Positions 52,853-62,025 of a DNA stretch of 64,000 bases are shown in pieces. The notes beneath the pieces were generated by a model, which was given only the letters and a program-made list of their open reading frames with translations, was not told the origin of the DNA and made no database searches. Origin of the DNA: Sphingomonas sp. PsM26 (GTDB lineage Bacteria; Pseudomonadota; Alphaproteobacteria; Sphingomonadales; Sphingomonadaceae). The DNA lies in assembly GCA_030433805.1 (NCBI GenBank), contig JARUXA010000009.1, positions 62,001-126,000 on the forward strand. The letters are read 5' to 3'. Every line of letters starts with the position of its first letter. The first letter of the stretch is position 1. Both the position numbers and the translations under genes were made by a program.

Positions 52853-54412
52853 TCAGGCCGACCGCAACATGTTGTCCGAATACGACCGCGCCTCGACTTC
52901 CGACCAGTCGAGTTCCTCGAGCAGCCGCCGATACACATCCTCCGCAAGGTCGCCGCTTTCGCGCATCGTGTTGAGTTCGGCACGCTGCTGTTCGAGGACC
53001 TTGAGGTGGAGCCGATCGAATTCCGACGGCGCCTGGGGATCTTCCGCGTTCGACGCCACGTCATGCGCCGCGCCGTAGCGTACGCGGAGCGCGTTGGCCG
53101 CATCCGAGGTGTCGTCATCGTCGAGCGCGTGCAGTCCGGCATGGATAACCTGCCGCCGTGCAGTGCCGATTTTGGCCGCAAGCCCCGCATCCTCGTCGGT
53201 GCCGAACCATCGGATCAAGGGCCCCAGCGTCAATCCCTGAACCACGAGTGTCCCGATCACGACCGCGAAGGCGGACAGCACGATCAGATCGCGCCCGGGC
53301 AAAGCATGCGGCAGCGCGAACGCCGCGGCGAGCGTGACCAGCCCGCGCATTCCCGACCAGCCCAGTACCAGCGACGCGCTCCACGGCGGCGGTTCGGGAA
53401 GCCATGCGGGCGCATAGCGGCGAACGATCACCCCTTCGATCGCGCGCACCAGGAACACCCACGCCAGCCGGACGACGAGCACGGTGGCGAGTACCAGTAG
53501 TGCAAAGCCCAGTGCGGGCAGGCGTTCGGAGGGCGACAGCTTCGAGACGATATCGCGTGATTGCAGACCCATCAGCAGGAATGCCACGACGTTGAGCACC
53601 AGCACTGCGGCGGCCCACACCGCCTTGGACTGGATCCGGTCGCGCGCCGGTTGGCCGGCGGGGCGGCGTTGCGCAACCAGCAATCCGAACGCCACGACCG
53701 CGAGCACCGGCGACAGGTGCAGGCGCTCCGCCGCCAGCCAGATTGCGAAGGTAACCGCAAAATCAGCGAGGCTCGACCCGAGCGTGCCTGCGAAGATCGG
53801 GACGATCCGGAGGTACGCCCATCCGCACGCGAGCCCGAACAGCGCACCGGCGGGGGCGGCGGCGGCGAGGACCCACGGGGTCGCGGCGGTGTCGGTATGG
53901 TTTGCCATCGCCACCGCCAGCCCGAACAGCAGCAACGCCGTCGCATCGTTGAGCAGGCTTTCCCCCTGCAACAGCAACATGCCCCGGCGCGGAATGCCGA
54001 TTTCCGACAGAACCGCTTCCGCGGCGGCGGCGTCGGGCGGTGCCACGATCGCCCCCAGCGCGAAGGCTGCGGCGAACGACAGTCCCCCCGCTGCCATGCC
54101 GACGAAGGTGACCGCCGCCGTCGTGACGAGGACCGCGAAGACCGCGAGCGACACCAACGGAAACCAGTAGCGCCGAAGCCCACGGAGGCTGGTGTGATAC
54201 GCCGCATGGAGCAGCGCTGGCGCGATGAAAAGCGCCAGCGCGAGCTGCGGATCGACCGCAATATCGGGCACGAACGGCAGCAGCGCGAAGCCGATGCCGG
54301 CGGCGGCCAGCAGGGTGGGGTAGGGGACGTTGAGTTTCCGCGCGAGCGCAAGCAGCAGCAAGGCTGCGAGCAGGATCGCGTCGAGGCTTTCGAACAGGTG
54401 CATCACCGTCAA
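52853..54412 (-). CDS. CPA1 Na+/H+ antiporter
   Basis: This 519-residue protein has about 12 hydrophobic helices in the first 400 residues. The antiporter core is seen in GAIVAPPDAAAAEAVL (the P-D-x2 site) and LLLQGESLLNDATALLLFG (the N-D pair that binds the cation and proton). The hydrophilic C-terminus (residues about 400-519: RRQVIHAGLHALDDDD, then LEQQRAELNTMRESGDLAEDVYRRLLEELD) is the cytoplasmic regulatory tail. It exchanges cytoplasmic Na+ or K+ for protons. The length and layout are those of bacterial NhaP/YjcE-like proteins. Confidence 0.92.
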   Translation of the reverse strand: MTVMHLFESLDAILLAALLLLALARKLNVPYPTLLAAAGIGFALLPFVPDIAVDPQLALALFIAPALLHAAYHTSLRGLRRYWFPLVSLAVFAVLVTTAAVTFVGMAAGGLSFAAAFALGAIVAPPDAAAAEAVLSEIGIPRRGMLLLQGESLLNDATALLLFGLAVAMANHTDTAATPWVLAAAAPAGALFGLACGWAYLRIVPIFAGTLGSSLADFAVTFAIWLAAERLHLSPVLAVVAFGLLVAQRRPAGQPARDRIQSKAVWAAAVLVLNVVAFLLMGLQSRDIVSKLSPSERLPALGFALLVLATVLVVRLAWVFLVRAIEGVIVRRYAPAWLPEPPPWSASLVLGWSGMRGLVTLAAAFALPHALPGRDLIVLSAFAVVIGTLVVQGLTLGPLIRWFGTDEDAGLAAKIGTARRQVIHAGLHALDDDDTSDAANALRVRYGAAHDVASNAEDPQAPSEFDRLHLKVLEQQRAELNTMRESGDLAEDVYRRLLEELDWSEVEARSYSDNMLRSA

Positions 54413-54495
54413 CGGTCAGTGACGCAAACAGGTCCCCATTCCTCCGAAGGACGCGTCGGCCAACCGACGCGCCTCCCGTCTTGCTCGACCCAGGA

Positions 54496-55281
54496 TTACT
54501 TCAGATCGCGGATCCAGATCGAGCGGAAGCTGATCGGTGCGCTGGGGTCGCCATGGTCCTGCAGCTTGATCGCGGCGGGGCCATGCGCCTTATACTCCGG
54601 CGCACCGATATAGCGGGTCTGGCCCTTCAGCGCGACGTGGTTCTGGACCAGGACGCCGTTGAAGAAGACGGTCGCATAGGCGGGGCTGGTGAGCTTCCCG
54701 TCCGCGCCGAACACCGGCGCAGTCCAGATCACGTCGTAGCTCTGCCATTCGCCGGGGGCGCGGGTCGGGTTGGCGAGCGGGATGATCTGCTTGTAAATGG
54801 CACCCGCCTGACCGTTGACATAGGTCTTGTTGCGGAAGCTATCCATGATCTGGAGTTCGTACCCCTCGTCGCCCTCGCCGGTCGAGGCGAGGAACAGCCC
54901 GCTGTTGCCGCGTGCCTGCCCCGTGCCGGTGATGTTGGCCGGAACGCGCCATTCGAGATGCAATTGATAGTTGCCGAACTTGCGCTTGGTTTCGATGTTG
55001 CCGGTGCCCTTGCGCACCGTCAGCACGCCGTCGCCGACTGTCCAGCGTGCCGCGCCCTTGTCCTTGGTGCTGATCCACTGGTCGAGGTTCTTGCCGTCGA
55101 ACAGCACCAGCGCGTCGGCGGGCGCGGGAACGGATGGTGTCGGCGCGACGACAACCACCGGGGGTTCGGGCTGCCAGACTTCGGTTGCCTCGGGGCGTTG
55201 CTCGGGAGCGGTCGCGGCTGGAGTGGCCGGCGCGGCCTGCGCCAGCATGGCGACGGCGAGGAGCGAGAGCGTTGCGGTCAT
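54496..55281 (-). CDS. DUF1080 (3-keto-glycoside hydrolase-like) exported protein
   Basis: This 261-residue protein has a signal peptide (MTATLSLLAVAMLAQAAPA) and a Pro/Ala-rich linker. The DUF1080 concanavalin-like sandwich follows: LVLFDGKNLDQWIS, WTVGDGVLTVRKGTGNIETK, LEWRVPANITGTGQARGNSG, EGYELQIMDS and the closing ISFRSIWIRDL. Members of this family have been shown to cleave 3-keto-glycosides after C3 oxidation by partner dehydrogenases. The neighbouring GMC oxidoreductase, cytochrome c and Gfo/Idh/MocA genes fit that chemistry. It is divergent from the main operon and downstream of the LacI gene. Confidence 0.85.
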   Translation of the reverse strand: MTATLSLLAVAMLAQAAPATPAATAPEQRPEATEVWQPEPPVVVVAPTPSVPAPADALVLFDGKNLDQWISTKDKGAARWTVGDGVLTVRKGTGNIETKRKFGNYQLHLEWRVPANITGTGQARGNSGLFLASTGEGDEGYELQIMDSFRNKTYVNGQAGAIYKQIIPLANPTRAPGEWQSYDVIWTAPVFGADGKLTSPAYATVFFNGVLVQNHVALKGQTRYIGAPEYKAHGPAAIKLQDHGDPSAPISFRSIWIRDLK

Positions 55282-55508
55282 AGGACCATCCTTTCCAATA
55301 GCGGTGCCGCAAGGCGATGCAGCACCATAGATTTACAGGGTTCGGCGAACCGTTTCCGAACGGCCATTGTGGCCGAACATCGAACCGTTCCCCCCGTTTC
55401 GTTGCCGCAACCTGACAGCCGATTCCCGCGGGAGCAAGCGACCGATCGCTTACGACCAAATTTCGTGCGCCAAACCACGATGTTGCGCGGTGCAAGCCCG
55501 GCACGCGA

Positions 55509-56510
55509 CTAATGCCGTGGGCGTGCCGTACTGCCGCGGATGATCAGCATATGGTCCAGCGTGACCTGACGTGGCGGGCTTGGTGCATCACGCAGAATAT
55601 GGACGAGCAGCTCAACCGCGCGGCGCCCGATCATTCCCTTGGGCTGTGCGATCGTCGTCAGACCGGGCTGGAAATAGCGCGCGAGCGGAACGTCGTCGAA
55701 GCCGATCACCGAAACGTCGCCGGGGCACGACAGGCCAGCCTCGGCCACCGCACTGATCGCGCCGATCGCCATTTCGTCGCTGAAGCAATAGAGCGCGGTG
55801 ACGTCTTCCCGGAGTAACGCGCAAGCTTGCTCGAACGCGACCCCCGCCGAATAGTCTGCGGTGCGGACCCGCAGCCGATCCACCAGACCGTGCCGAGCCG
55901 CTGCCGCGGTCGCACCGCTCAGGCGATCCCGACTGATCGGGCTGATCGTCGGCCCGGTGATGACGCCGATGTCGCGGTGGCCGAGCGCGACGAGATGCTC
56001 GAACGCCTCGCCGCTTGCGGCGGCATTGTCGATGTGGACGCTGGGGACGCCGATGCCCGGACTGTATTCGCACCCGTTGACGATCGGCGCAGCGTCGCCG
56101 CGAAGGTCGAGCAACGGCTGGAGGCTTTCGGGCAATCGATGACCAAGAAAGATCAGCCCGTCGACTTCGCGCCGCGACAGCATCTCGGCATATTGGTCCT
56201 CGATCTCGGGATCGTGCCGCGTATCCCCCACGACCACCGCATAACCCGCATCGCGCGCTGCCTCTTCGGCACCCCGAATGACGCTGGCGAAGAACGGATT
56301 GGAAATATCGGGAACAGTCAGCAAGATCTTGGCCGCCCGCAACGTGCGCAGGGTGCGGGCGGCGACGTTGGGGGCGTAGCCCAGTGTGCGGACCACTTCG
56401 AGCACGCGCAGGCGGGTCGGTTCGGCGACTCGCTCGGGTCGACTGAGGACACGCGAGACCGTGGCAGTCGAAACCCCGGCCCTCGCGGCTACGTCGATAA
56501 TGGTCGTCAT
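55509..56510 (-). CDS. LacI-family repressor
   Basis: ATG 56510 gives 333 residues, standard for the family; longer frames run into the control region. The LacI helix-turn-helix and hinge are clear: TTIIDVAARAGVSTATVSRVLSRPERV, then a hinge ending AARTLRT. The periplasmic-binding-like sensor has PDISNPFFASVIRGAEEAA, ALGHRDIGVITGP and VIGFDDVPLARYFQPGLTT. It is divergent from the transporter operon with a perfect palindromic operator between them. It should repress the sugar locus until a keto-sugar or glycoside inducer binds. Confidence 0.94.
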   Translation of the reverse strand: MTTIIDVAARAGVSTATVSRVLSRPERVAEPTRLRVLEVVRTLGYAPNVAARTLRTLRAAKILLTVPDISNPFFASVIRGAEEAARDAGYAVVVGDTRHDPEIEDQYAEMLSRREVDGLIFLGHRLPESLQPLLDLRGDAAPIVNGCEYSPGIGVPSVHIDNAAASGEAFEHLVALGHRDIGVITGPTISPISRDRLSGATAAAARHGLVDRLRVRTADYSAGVAFEQACALLREDVTALYCFSDEMAIGAISAVAEAGLSCPGDVSVIGFDDVPLARYFQPGLTTIAQPKGMIGRRAVELLVHILRDAPSPPRQVTLDHMLIIRGSTARPRH

Positions 56511-56554
56511 CGAACCGTCATGGATCGAGTCGCGGCGCATGTCGATGACGATCC

Positions 56555-56572
56555 GATGTAATCCTTTACATC
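56555..56572. promoter_or_regulatory. LacI-type operator between repressor and MFS gene
   Basis: GATGTAA-TCCT-TTACATC is a perfect inverted repeat with 7-base arms. TGTAA-N4-TTACA is a common LacI-family operator layout. It lies 45 bases from the repressor start and 63 bases before the transporter start, so one site could control both directions. Confidence 0.7.
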
Positions 56573-56634
56573 CTGATTTGCCCCGGTTAGCTTCTTGTCC
56601 GACAAGCAGGCAAACTGCGCGAGTGAGGATGACG

Positions 56635-57885
56635 ATGGCCGTTTCGGAACAGATTGATCGAACAGTCGTCACGCCCTCGGACGGATGGCTGACCGGGCGC
56701 CTCAGCGTCCTGATGTTCCTGCAGTTCTTTGTCTGGGGGGCGTGGACCGTCACGCTTGGCCTGGTGATGCAGACGGTCGGGATCGGGTCGTTGATCGGCA
56801 ACGCCTTTTCGGTCGGGCCGATCGCTTCGATCGTCGGGTCCTTCCTGATCGGCATGGCAGCCGCGCGCTATGTCGCGCCGCGCCTGCTGATGGTGATCCT
56901 GCACCTCGTCGGTGGCGCGCTGCTGTTCGTGCTTCCATCGCTGATCACCCCGGAGGCGGGTGCAACGTTCGTCTGGCTGCTGCTCTGCTACATGATCCTC
57001 TACATGCCGACCGTCGGCCTCGCCAACACGATCGCGCTCAAGAGCTTTGGCGACCGTGCCGACCGCTTTCCCTTCGCGCGTGCGTTCGGCACGGTCGGCT
57101 GGATCACCGCTGGCCTGATCGTCGGTTGGGCGGGGCTGTCGGCTAGCCCGCAGATCTTCACCATCGCCGCGGTCGCGTCGATCGCGCTCGGCCTCTACAG
57201 TTTCACGCTGCCCAATGTCGCGCCGGATGCACCGCGCGATGAAGGCGTGCTGCGCCAGGTGCTTTGCGTAGAGGCGTTCAGCTTGCTCAAGCAGCGCTCG
57301 TTCCTCGTATTCATCGTCTGCGCCACACTGATCTCGGTCCCGCTCGCGATGTATTATGCCTATGCCTCGCCCTATGTCGGCGCGGCGGGGATCGAGAATG
57401 TCGGTGGCACGCTCGCGATCGGGCAGATGTCTGAACTGGCCTTCATGTTCTCGATGCCGTGGCTGTACCGTCGGTTCGGCGTCAAGCCGCTGCTGCTGGT
57501 CGGGATGGCCGCCTGGGCAGTGCGCTACGCGTTGTTCGCGATCGGTGACGGCGGCTCAGGTCTGTGGGCGGTGTACCTCGGCGTAGCGCTGCACGGCGTC
57601 TGCTATGACTTCTTCTTCGTCGCGGGCGCGATCTACACGGGCACGATCGCGACACCCAAGGGCGTCAACGCACAGGCACAGGGGATGCTGACGCTGTTCA
57701 CTTACGGCGTCGGTATGCTGCTGGGGTCGCAGATCGGCGCGTTGCTCTACGCTCAATTACCTGCGGTGGCGGACATCGCTGACTGGCACCGGATGTGGTG
57801 GTATCCCGCGATCGCGGCAGCGTGCATCGCCGTGCTGTTCCAGCTGGCGTTCAAAGACGATTCGAGAACGAGGACCGAAGTATGA
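56635..57885 (+). CDS. MFS transporter (nucleoside/sugar:H+ symporter-like)
   Basis: ATG 56635 with GAGG 6 bases upstream gives 416 residues (ATG 56629 is close by). There are twelve hydrophobic helices. The N-terminal helix LMFLQFFVWGAWTVTLG and the following IGNAFSVGPIASIVGSFLIGMAAARYV fit the NHS-like MFS subgroup often found in oligosaccharide loci. The second half begins at VFIVCATLISVPLAMYYAYASPYV. It probably imports the oxidised sugar or its cleavage product. It is the first gene of the plus-strand operon, overlapping the next gene by 4 bases. Confidence 0.85.
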   Translation: MAVSEQIDRTVVTPSDGWLTGRLSVLMFLQFFVWGAWTVTLGLVMQTVGIGSLIGNAFSVGPIASIVGSFLIGMAAARYVAPRLLMVILHLVGGALLFVLPSLITPEAGATFVWLLLCYMILYMPTVGLANTIALKSFGDRADRFPFARAFGTVGWITAGLIVGWAGLSASPQIFTIAAVASIALGLYSFTLPNVAPDAPRDEGVLRQVLCVEAFSLLKQRSFLVFIVCATLISVPLAMYYAYASPYVGAAGIENVGGTLAIGQMSELAFMFSMPWLYRRFGVKPLLLVGMAAWAVRYALFAIGDGGSGLWAVYLGVALHGVCYDFFFVAGAIYTGTIATPKGVNAQAQGMLTLFTYGVGMLLGSQIGALLYAQLPAVADIADWHRMWWYPAIAAACIAVLFQLAFKDDSRTRTEV

Positions 57886-58946
57886 CCGCGATGAAGGGGC
57901 CGGGGATCTTCCTGGCGCAATTCCTGGGCGACACCGCACCGTTCGACACGCTCGAAAACCTCGCGCGCTGGGCAGCAGGGCTTGGCTATGTTGGGGTGCA
58001 GATCCCGTGCAACGACCGGCTGATCGACCTGTCGCTTGCGGCGGAGAGCACTGCCTATTGCGACGATCTGCGCGGGATGCTCGACAAGCACGGGATCGCG
58101 GTCACCGAACTGTCGACCCATTTGCAAGGCCAGCTCGTCGCGGTTCATCCCGCCTATGACGCGCTGTTCGACGGTTTCGCGCCCCCCGAAGTTCACGGCA
58201 AGCCCGCTGAGCGGCAAGCCTGGGCGGTCGAGCAGCTCAAGTTCGCCGCGCGCGCTAGCGCCAATCTGGGCCTGTCGGCGCACGCTACCTTCTCGGGTGC
58301 GCTTGCCTGGCCCTATGTCTATCCGTGGCCGCAGCGCCCCACCGGGCTGGTCGAGGAAGCGTTCGCCGAACTGGCGCGGCGCTGGTTGCCGATCCTCGAC
58401 GCGTTCGACGCCGCCGGGGTCGATTGCGCCTATGAAGTCCATCCGGGCGAGGATCTCCACGACGGTGCGTCGTGGGAACGCTTCCTGACCGCGGTCGATC
58501 ACCACCCGCGGGCGCGGATGCTGTTCGATCCGTCGCATTTCGTGCTGCAACAGCTCGACTACCTCGACTTCATCGATCGTTATCACGACCGCATCTCCTG
58601 CTTCCACGTCAAAGACGCCGAGTTCAACCCGACCGGGCGGTCGGGCGTCTACGGCGGGTACGAGCCGTGGGTCGACCGGGCTGGCCGGTTCCGCTCGCTC
58701 GGTGACGGTCAGGTTGATTTCTCGTCTATTTTCAGCAAACTAGCGCAATATGGCTATACAGGCTGGGCTGTGCTGGAGTGGGAATGCGCGCTGAAACGGG
58801 CAGAGGATGGCGCACGCGAAGGGGCACCCTTCATCCGCGATCATATCATCCACCTCACCGATCATGCGTTCGATGACTTCGCCAAAAGCGGCGCTGACCG
58901 GGCGGCGATCCGTACGATCCTCGGGCTGCCGGCGAGCGAAGGCTAA
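57882..58946 (+). CDS. TIM-barrel sugar isomerase/epimerase, cytoplasmic
   Basis: ATG 57882 overlaps the transporter stop; the product has 354 residues and no signal peptide. It is a xylose-isomerase-like barrel. The metal ligands are apparent at the strand ends: YEVHPGEDLHDG (Glu), LFDPSHFVL (Asp, His), FHVKDAEF (His, Asp) and VLEWECA (Glu). A WPYVYPWPQRP loop is characteristic of the keto-sugar-associated subgroup. It may isomerise or epimerise a 3-keto-sugar inside the cell. Spacing to the next gene is 3 bases. Confidence 0.85.
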   Translation: MTAMKGPGIFLAQFLGDTAPFDTLENLARWAAGLGYVGVQIPCNDRLIDLSLAAESTAYCDDLRGMLDKHGIAVTELSTHLQGQLVAVHPAYDALFDGFAPPEVHGKPAERQAWAVEQLKFAARASANLGLSAHATFSGALAWPYVYPWPQRPTGLVEEAFAELARRWLPILDAFDAAGVDCAYEVHPGEDLHDGASWERFLTAVDHHPRARMLFDPSHFVLQQLDYLDFIDRYHDRISCFHVKDAEFNPTGRSGVYGGYEPWVDRAGRFRSLGDGQVDFSSIFSKLAQYGYTGWAVLEWECALKRAEDGAREGAPFIRDHIIHLTDHAFDDFAKSGADRAAIRTILGLPASEG

Positions 58947-58949
58947 GCC

Positions 58950-60101
58950 ATGATTCGACATCCTCTTCGGCTCGGCATGGTCGGCGGCGGCGACGGCGCG
59001 TTCATCGGTGCGATCCATCAGCGCGCCGCAGCGCTCGATGGCGACTGGCGGCTGGTCGCAGGCGCGTTCAGCACTGATGCCGAGCGCAGCCGACGCAGCG
59101 GCGAACGGCTCGGGCTTTCGCCGGATCGAGTCTATCCGACGTTCGATGCCCTGATCGCGCAAGAAAGCGCGCTTCCCGCGGACGAGCGGATCGACGCGAT
59201 CGCAATCGTCACGCCCAATCACCTCCATGCGCCGATGGCGATCGCCGGCCTCAATGCAGGCTTCCACGTTTTCTGTGAGAAGCCGATGGCAATGAGCCTG
59301 GCGGAAGCCGAGACGATCGCCGCCGCCGCGACGGCGAGCGGTCGGCATTTCGGCCTCGCCTTCACCTATAGCGGTTATCCGCTGGTCGAGGAGGCGCGGC
59401 TCCGCATCGCGCGTGGCGATCTGGGCGCGATCCGGCTGGTTCAGGTGGAGTATCTCCAAGGCTGGCTCAGCCTGCCGATCGATACGGACGGCAACAAGCA
59501 GGCCGAATGGCGGACCGATCCGGCGCGCGCCGGGCTCGGCGGATGCCTCGGCGATATCGGCACCCATGCGTTCCAGCTTGCCGAACATGTCTCAGGGCTG
59601 CGGGTCGAGACAGTGTCGGCCGATCTCGCGACGCATGTTGCCGGGCGGCGGCTCGACGACGATGTCGGCGCGATGCTGCGGTTCGACAATGGCGCACGCG
59701 GCTTGCTCAAGGCGACTCAGATTGCCGCGGGCGAGGAGAACGGGCTGCGGCTGCGCATCCACGGCGAACACGGTGGCCTCGAATGGGCACAGATGGAGCC
59801 CAACACGCTGATCCTGCGCTGGCTCGATCGTCCCGCCGAAATCGTGCGTGCAGGCGGTCCGGGGCTTGATGCCGCGACGAGCGCCTTGCTGCGCACGCCG
59901 TCCGGTCATCCCGAAGGCTATATCGAGGCGTTCGCCAATCTGTACCGCGCGTTTGCCGCCGCGATCCGCGGCGAGAGCGATGCCGCGGCTTTTCCGGGTG
60001 TTCCTGACGGTTTGCGTACGATGGCGTTCATCGAAGCCGTGATATCCAATGCCCAATCCGACCAGAAATGGACTCGTGTCGGTTCCGGAGAGTATGAATG
60101 A
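58950..60101 (+). CDS. Gfo/Idh/MocA-family oxidoreductase
   Basis: This 383-residue protein has an N-terminal Rossmann domain ([20 protein letters not shown]) with the family signature [12 protein letters not shown] near residue 110. The C-terminal alpha/beta domain has [19 protein letters not shown], where the Gly-Asp-x-x-x-His motif supplies the catalytic base. It reduces or oxidises a sugar at one carbon with NAD(P). In 3-keto-sugar pathways such enzymes reduce the 3-keto group or oxidise intracellular glycosides at C3. It overlaps the cytochrome gene by 4 bases. Confidence 0.9.
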   Translation: MIRHPLRLGMVGGGDGAFIGAIHQRAAALDGDWRLVAGAFSTDAERSRRSGERLGLSPDRVYPTFDALIAQESALPADERIDAIAIVTPNHLHAPMAIAGLNAGFHVFCEKPMAMSLAEAETIAAAATASGRHFGLAFTYSGYPLVEEARLRIARGDLGAIRLVQVEYLQGWLSLPIDTDGNKQAEWRTDPARAGLGGCLGDIGTHAFQLAEHVSGLRVETVSADLATHVAGRRLDDDVGAMLRFDNGARGLLKATQIAAGEENGLRLRIHGEHGGLEWAQMEPNTLILRWLDRPAEIVRAGGPGLDAATSALLRTPSGHPEGYIEAFANLYRAFAAAIRGESDAAAFPGVPDGLRTMAFIEAVISNAQSDQKWTRVGSGEYE

Positions 60102-60484
60102 AGCTTCAGATCAGTTTGTTGGCGGGGGCCGCGGTTGCGGCAGCCGTGCTTGCCCCGACCACCCCGACCGCAGCACAGAGTGCTCCCGGCGCGCCGCCCG
60201 CGTTCAATGCCTGCCGCGCGTGCCATACCGTCCAGAAGGATGCCAAGAGCGGGATCGGTCCCAATCTGCACGGCGTCGTCGGCCGTCCGGCCGCATCGCT
60301 GCCGGGCTTCAACTACTCGCCCGCGCTGAAGGCGTCCAAATTGCGCTGGGACGAAAAGACGCTGGACGAGTATCTCACCAACCCGGGCAAGAAGGTCCCC
60401 GGCACGCGGATGCCGATCTCGACTCCGGACCCGGCAAAGCGCGCTGCGATCATCGCCTATCTGAAGAGCGCTGGCGCGAAATGA
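60098..60484 (+). CDS. Periplasmic c-type cytochrome
   Basis: This 128-residue protein has a signal peptide (ISLLAGAAVAAAVLAPTTPTAAQ) and a class I cytochrome c domain. The haem-binding motif is Cys39-x2-Cys42-His43 (NACRACHTV), followed by GPNLHGVVGRPAASLPGFNYSPAL, which is typical of mitochondrial-like cytochrome c2, and the axial Met105 (GTRMPIS). It likely accepts electrons from the GMC-type dehydrogenase encoded downstream and passes them to the oxidase. ATGA overlap couples it to the Gfo/Idh/MocA gene. Confidence 0.92.
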   Translation: MKLQISLLAGAAVAAAVLAPTTPTAAQSAPGAPPAFNACRACHTVQKDAKSGIGPNLHGVVGRPAASLPGFNYSPALKASKLRWDEKTLDEYLTNPGKKVPGTRMPISTPDPAKRAAIIAYLKSAGAK

Positions 60485-60497
60485 TGCGGTCGGTCGC

Positions 60498-61421
60498 ATG
60501 ACGCTGTCACGCCGGACGCTCCTCGCGGCAAGTGCCGTGGCGACCCTAGCGTCCGGGGTGGCCGTCGCCCGCGGCCGACCGTCCACTACGGCCAAGTTCG
60601 GTCTCAAGTTCGCGCCGCACGAGGGCAGCTTCGCCAGCCGTGGCGGTCTGATCGAACAGATCGCCTATGCCGCCGATCAGGGCTTCACCGCGTGGGAAGA
60701 CAATGAGGCACGCGCGCGGCCGGTGGCGCAACAGGAGCAGTTGGCGCGAACGCTCGCGCAGCGCGGGATGACGATGGGCGTGTTCGTCGCGAGCATGCCG
60801 CAATGGTCCAAGTCGCGGCCAATCCTCGGCAGCACTGACGGTGCGGAGCGCGAGGCGTTCCTCGCCGATGTCCGCGGGTCGATCGAGGTTGCGAAACGCC
60901 TGAATGCGACCCGAATGACGGTCGTCACCGGGTTCCTCGACCCCAAGGTCCCGCACGATATCCAGACTGCGCGGGTGATCGACGTGATGCGTCGTGCTGG
61001 CGACATCGTCGCACCCCACGGCATTGCGATGGTGATGGAGCCGCTCAATACGCGGACCAATCATCCCGGCGTCTATATGCAGTCGATTTCGCAGGGCTAT
61101 GCAGTCGCCCGCGGCGTCAACAGCCCCGCGGTCAAGGTGCTGGCAGACCTGTACCACGAGCAGATCCAGTCGGGGAATCTGATCCCGACGCTTGATACGT
61201 GCTGGGACGAGATTGGCTATATCCAGTTCGGCGACAACCCCGGGCGTAACGAGCCCGGGACCGGTGAAATCAACTACGGCCCGATCGTCCGCCACCTTAA
61301 GGCCAAGCGCTATACCGGCGTGATCGGCATGGAGCATGGTAATGCGACCTCCGGGCGCGCGGGCGAGGACCGGTTGGTTGCCGCTTATCGAATGATTGAC
61401 TCAGCGGACGGCGCGGCATGA
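60498..61421 (+). CDS. Tat-exported hydroxypyruvate-isomerase-like TIM-barrel protein
   Basis: This 307-residue protein has a twin-Arg signal (LSRRTLLAASAVATLASG). The barrel has metal-site residues of the hydroxypyruvate isomerase family: Glu in MVMEPLNTRTNHPG, Asp-x2-His in LADLYHEQIQ, the loop IQFGDNPGRNEPGTGEINY and Glu in IGMEHGN. A Tat-exported copy beside a cytochrome c and oxidases suggests that it acts on a periplasmic keto-sugar rather than on hydroxypyruvate. It starts 13 bases after the cytochrome stop. Confidence 0.85.
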   Translation: MTLSRRTLLAASAVATLASGVAVARGRPSTTAKFGLKFAPHEGSFASRGGLIEQIAYAADQGFTAWEDNEARARPVAQQEQLARTLAQRGMTMGVFVASMPQWSKSRPILGSTDGAEREAFLADVRGSIEVAKRLNATRMTVVTGFLDPKVPHDIQTARVIDVMRRAGDIVAPHGIAMVMEPLNTRTNHPGVYMQSISQGYAVARGVNSPAVKVLADLYHEQIQSGNLIPTLDTCWDEIGYIQFGDNPGRNEPGTGEINYGPIVRHLKAKRYTGVIGMEHGNATSGRAGEDRLVAAYRMIDSADGAA

Positions 61422-61455
61422 TCCGCACCGGCGCCTATACAGGAGAGGACAAGAC

Positions 61456-62025
61456 ATGATCGATCGCAGAGGCGCGCTTGCAAGCGTGGCGGCGATGTTC
61501 GGCACCGCGGTATTCGCGCCGATCGCGCGTGCGGCGGGGCCCGCCGGGCCGGTGGCCGTACCCAAAATCAGCGACGGCCCGCCCAGCGTCGCGGTGTTCA
61601 CGCCCGCGCAGCGCGAAGCGGTGACGGTATTGTCGGAACGGGTCCTTCCAACGACCGACACCCCCGGCGCGATCGCAGCGGGCGTGCCCGCCTATATCGA
61701 GAAACTGCTCGCCGACTGGTCCTATCCCAAGGAGCGGGAGCCGCTGATTGCCGGGCTGGCGATGCTCGAGGCGCGCAGCCAGCAGGACTATAAGGTGTCC
61801 GTCGCCAAGGCGACTGCGGCGCAGCAGGACGCCTTGCTGACGCTGGCGATGAACGACCAGCTGCCCGGCGGCAACGCGTTTTTCCTCGTGTTCCGCCAGC
61901 TCGTGCTGACCGGCTATTTCACGTCGGAAATCGGCATGACGCAGGAGCGCGAATATCTGCCGGTGCCCGGCGAATATAACGGCGCCTTCCCCTATTCCAA
62001 GGTCAACAAGGTGTACACGGCATGA
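61456..62025 (+). CDS. Gluconate 2-dehydrogenase subunit 3-family protein, Tat-exported
   Basis: ATG 61456 follows AGGAGAGG and gives 189 residues. A twin-Arg signal (IDRRGALASVAAMFGTAVFA) is followed by the subunit-3 domain: VFTPAQREAVTVLSERVLPTTDTPGAIAAGVP, then a helical body ending in YLPVPGEYNGAFPYSKV. Such small subunits pair with GMC flavoprotein large subunits and may carry them through the Tat pathway, as with the LacA/LacC-type 3-ketolactose-forming dehydrogenase. The GMC gene lies two genes on. It overlaps the next gene by 4 bases. Confidence 0.9.
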   Translation: MIDRRGALASVAAMFGTAVFAPIARAAGPAGPVAVPKISDGPPSVAVFTPAQREAVTVLSERVLPTTDTPGAIAAGVPAYIEKLLADWSYPKEREPLIAGLAMLEARSQQDYKVSVAKATAAQQDALLTLAMNDQLPGGNAFFLVFRQLVLTGYFTSEIGMTQEREYLPVPGEYNGAFPYSKVNKVYTA

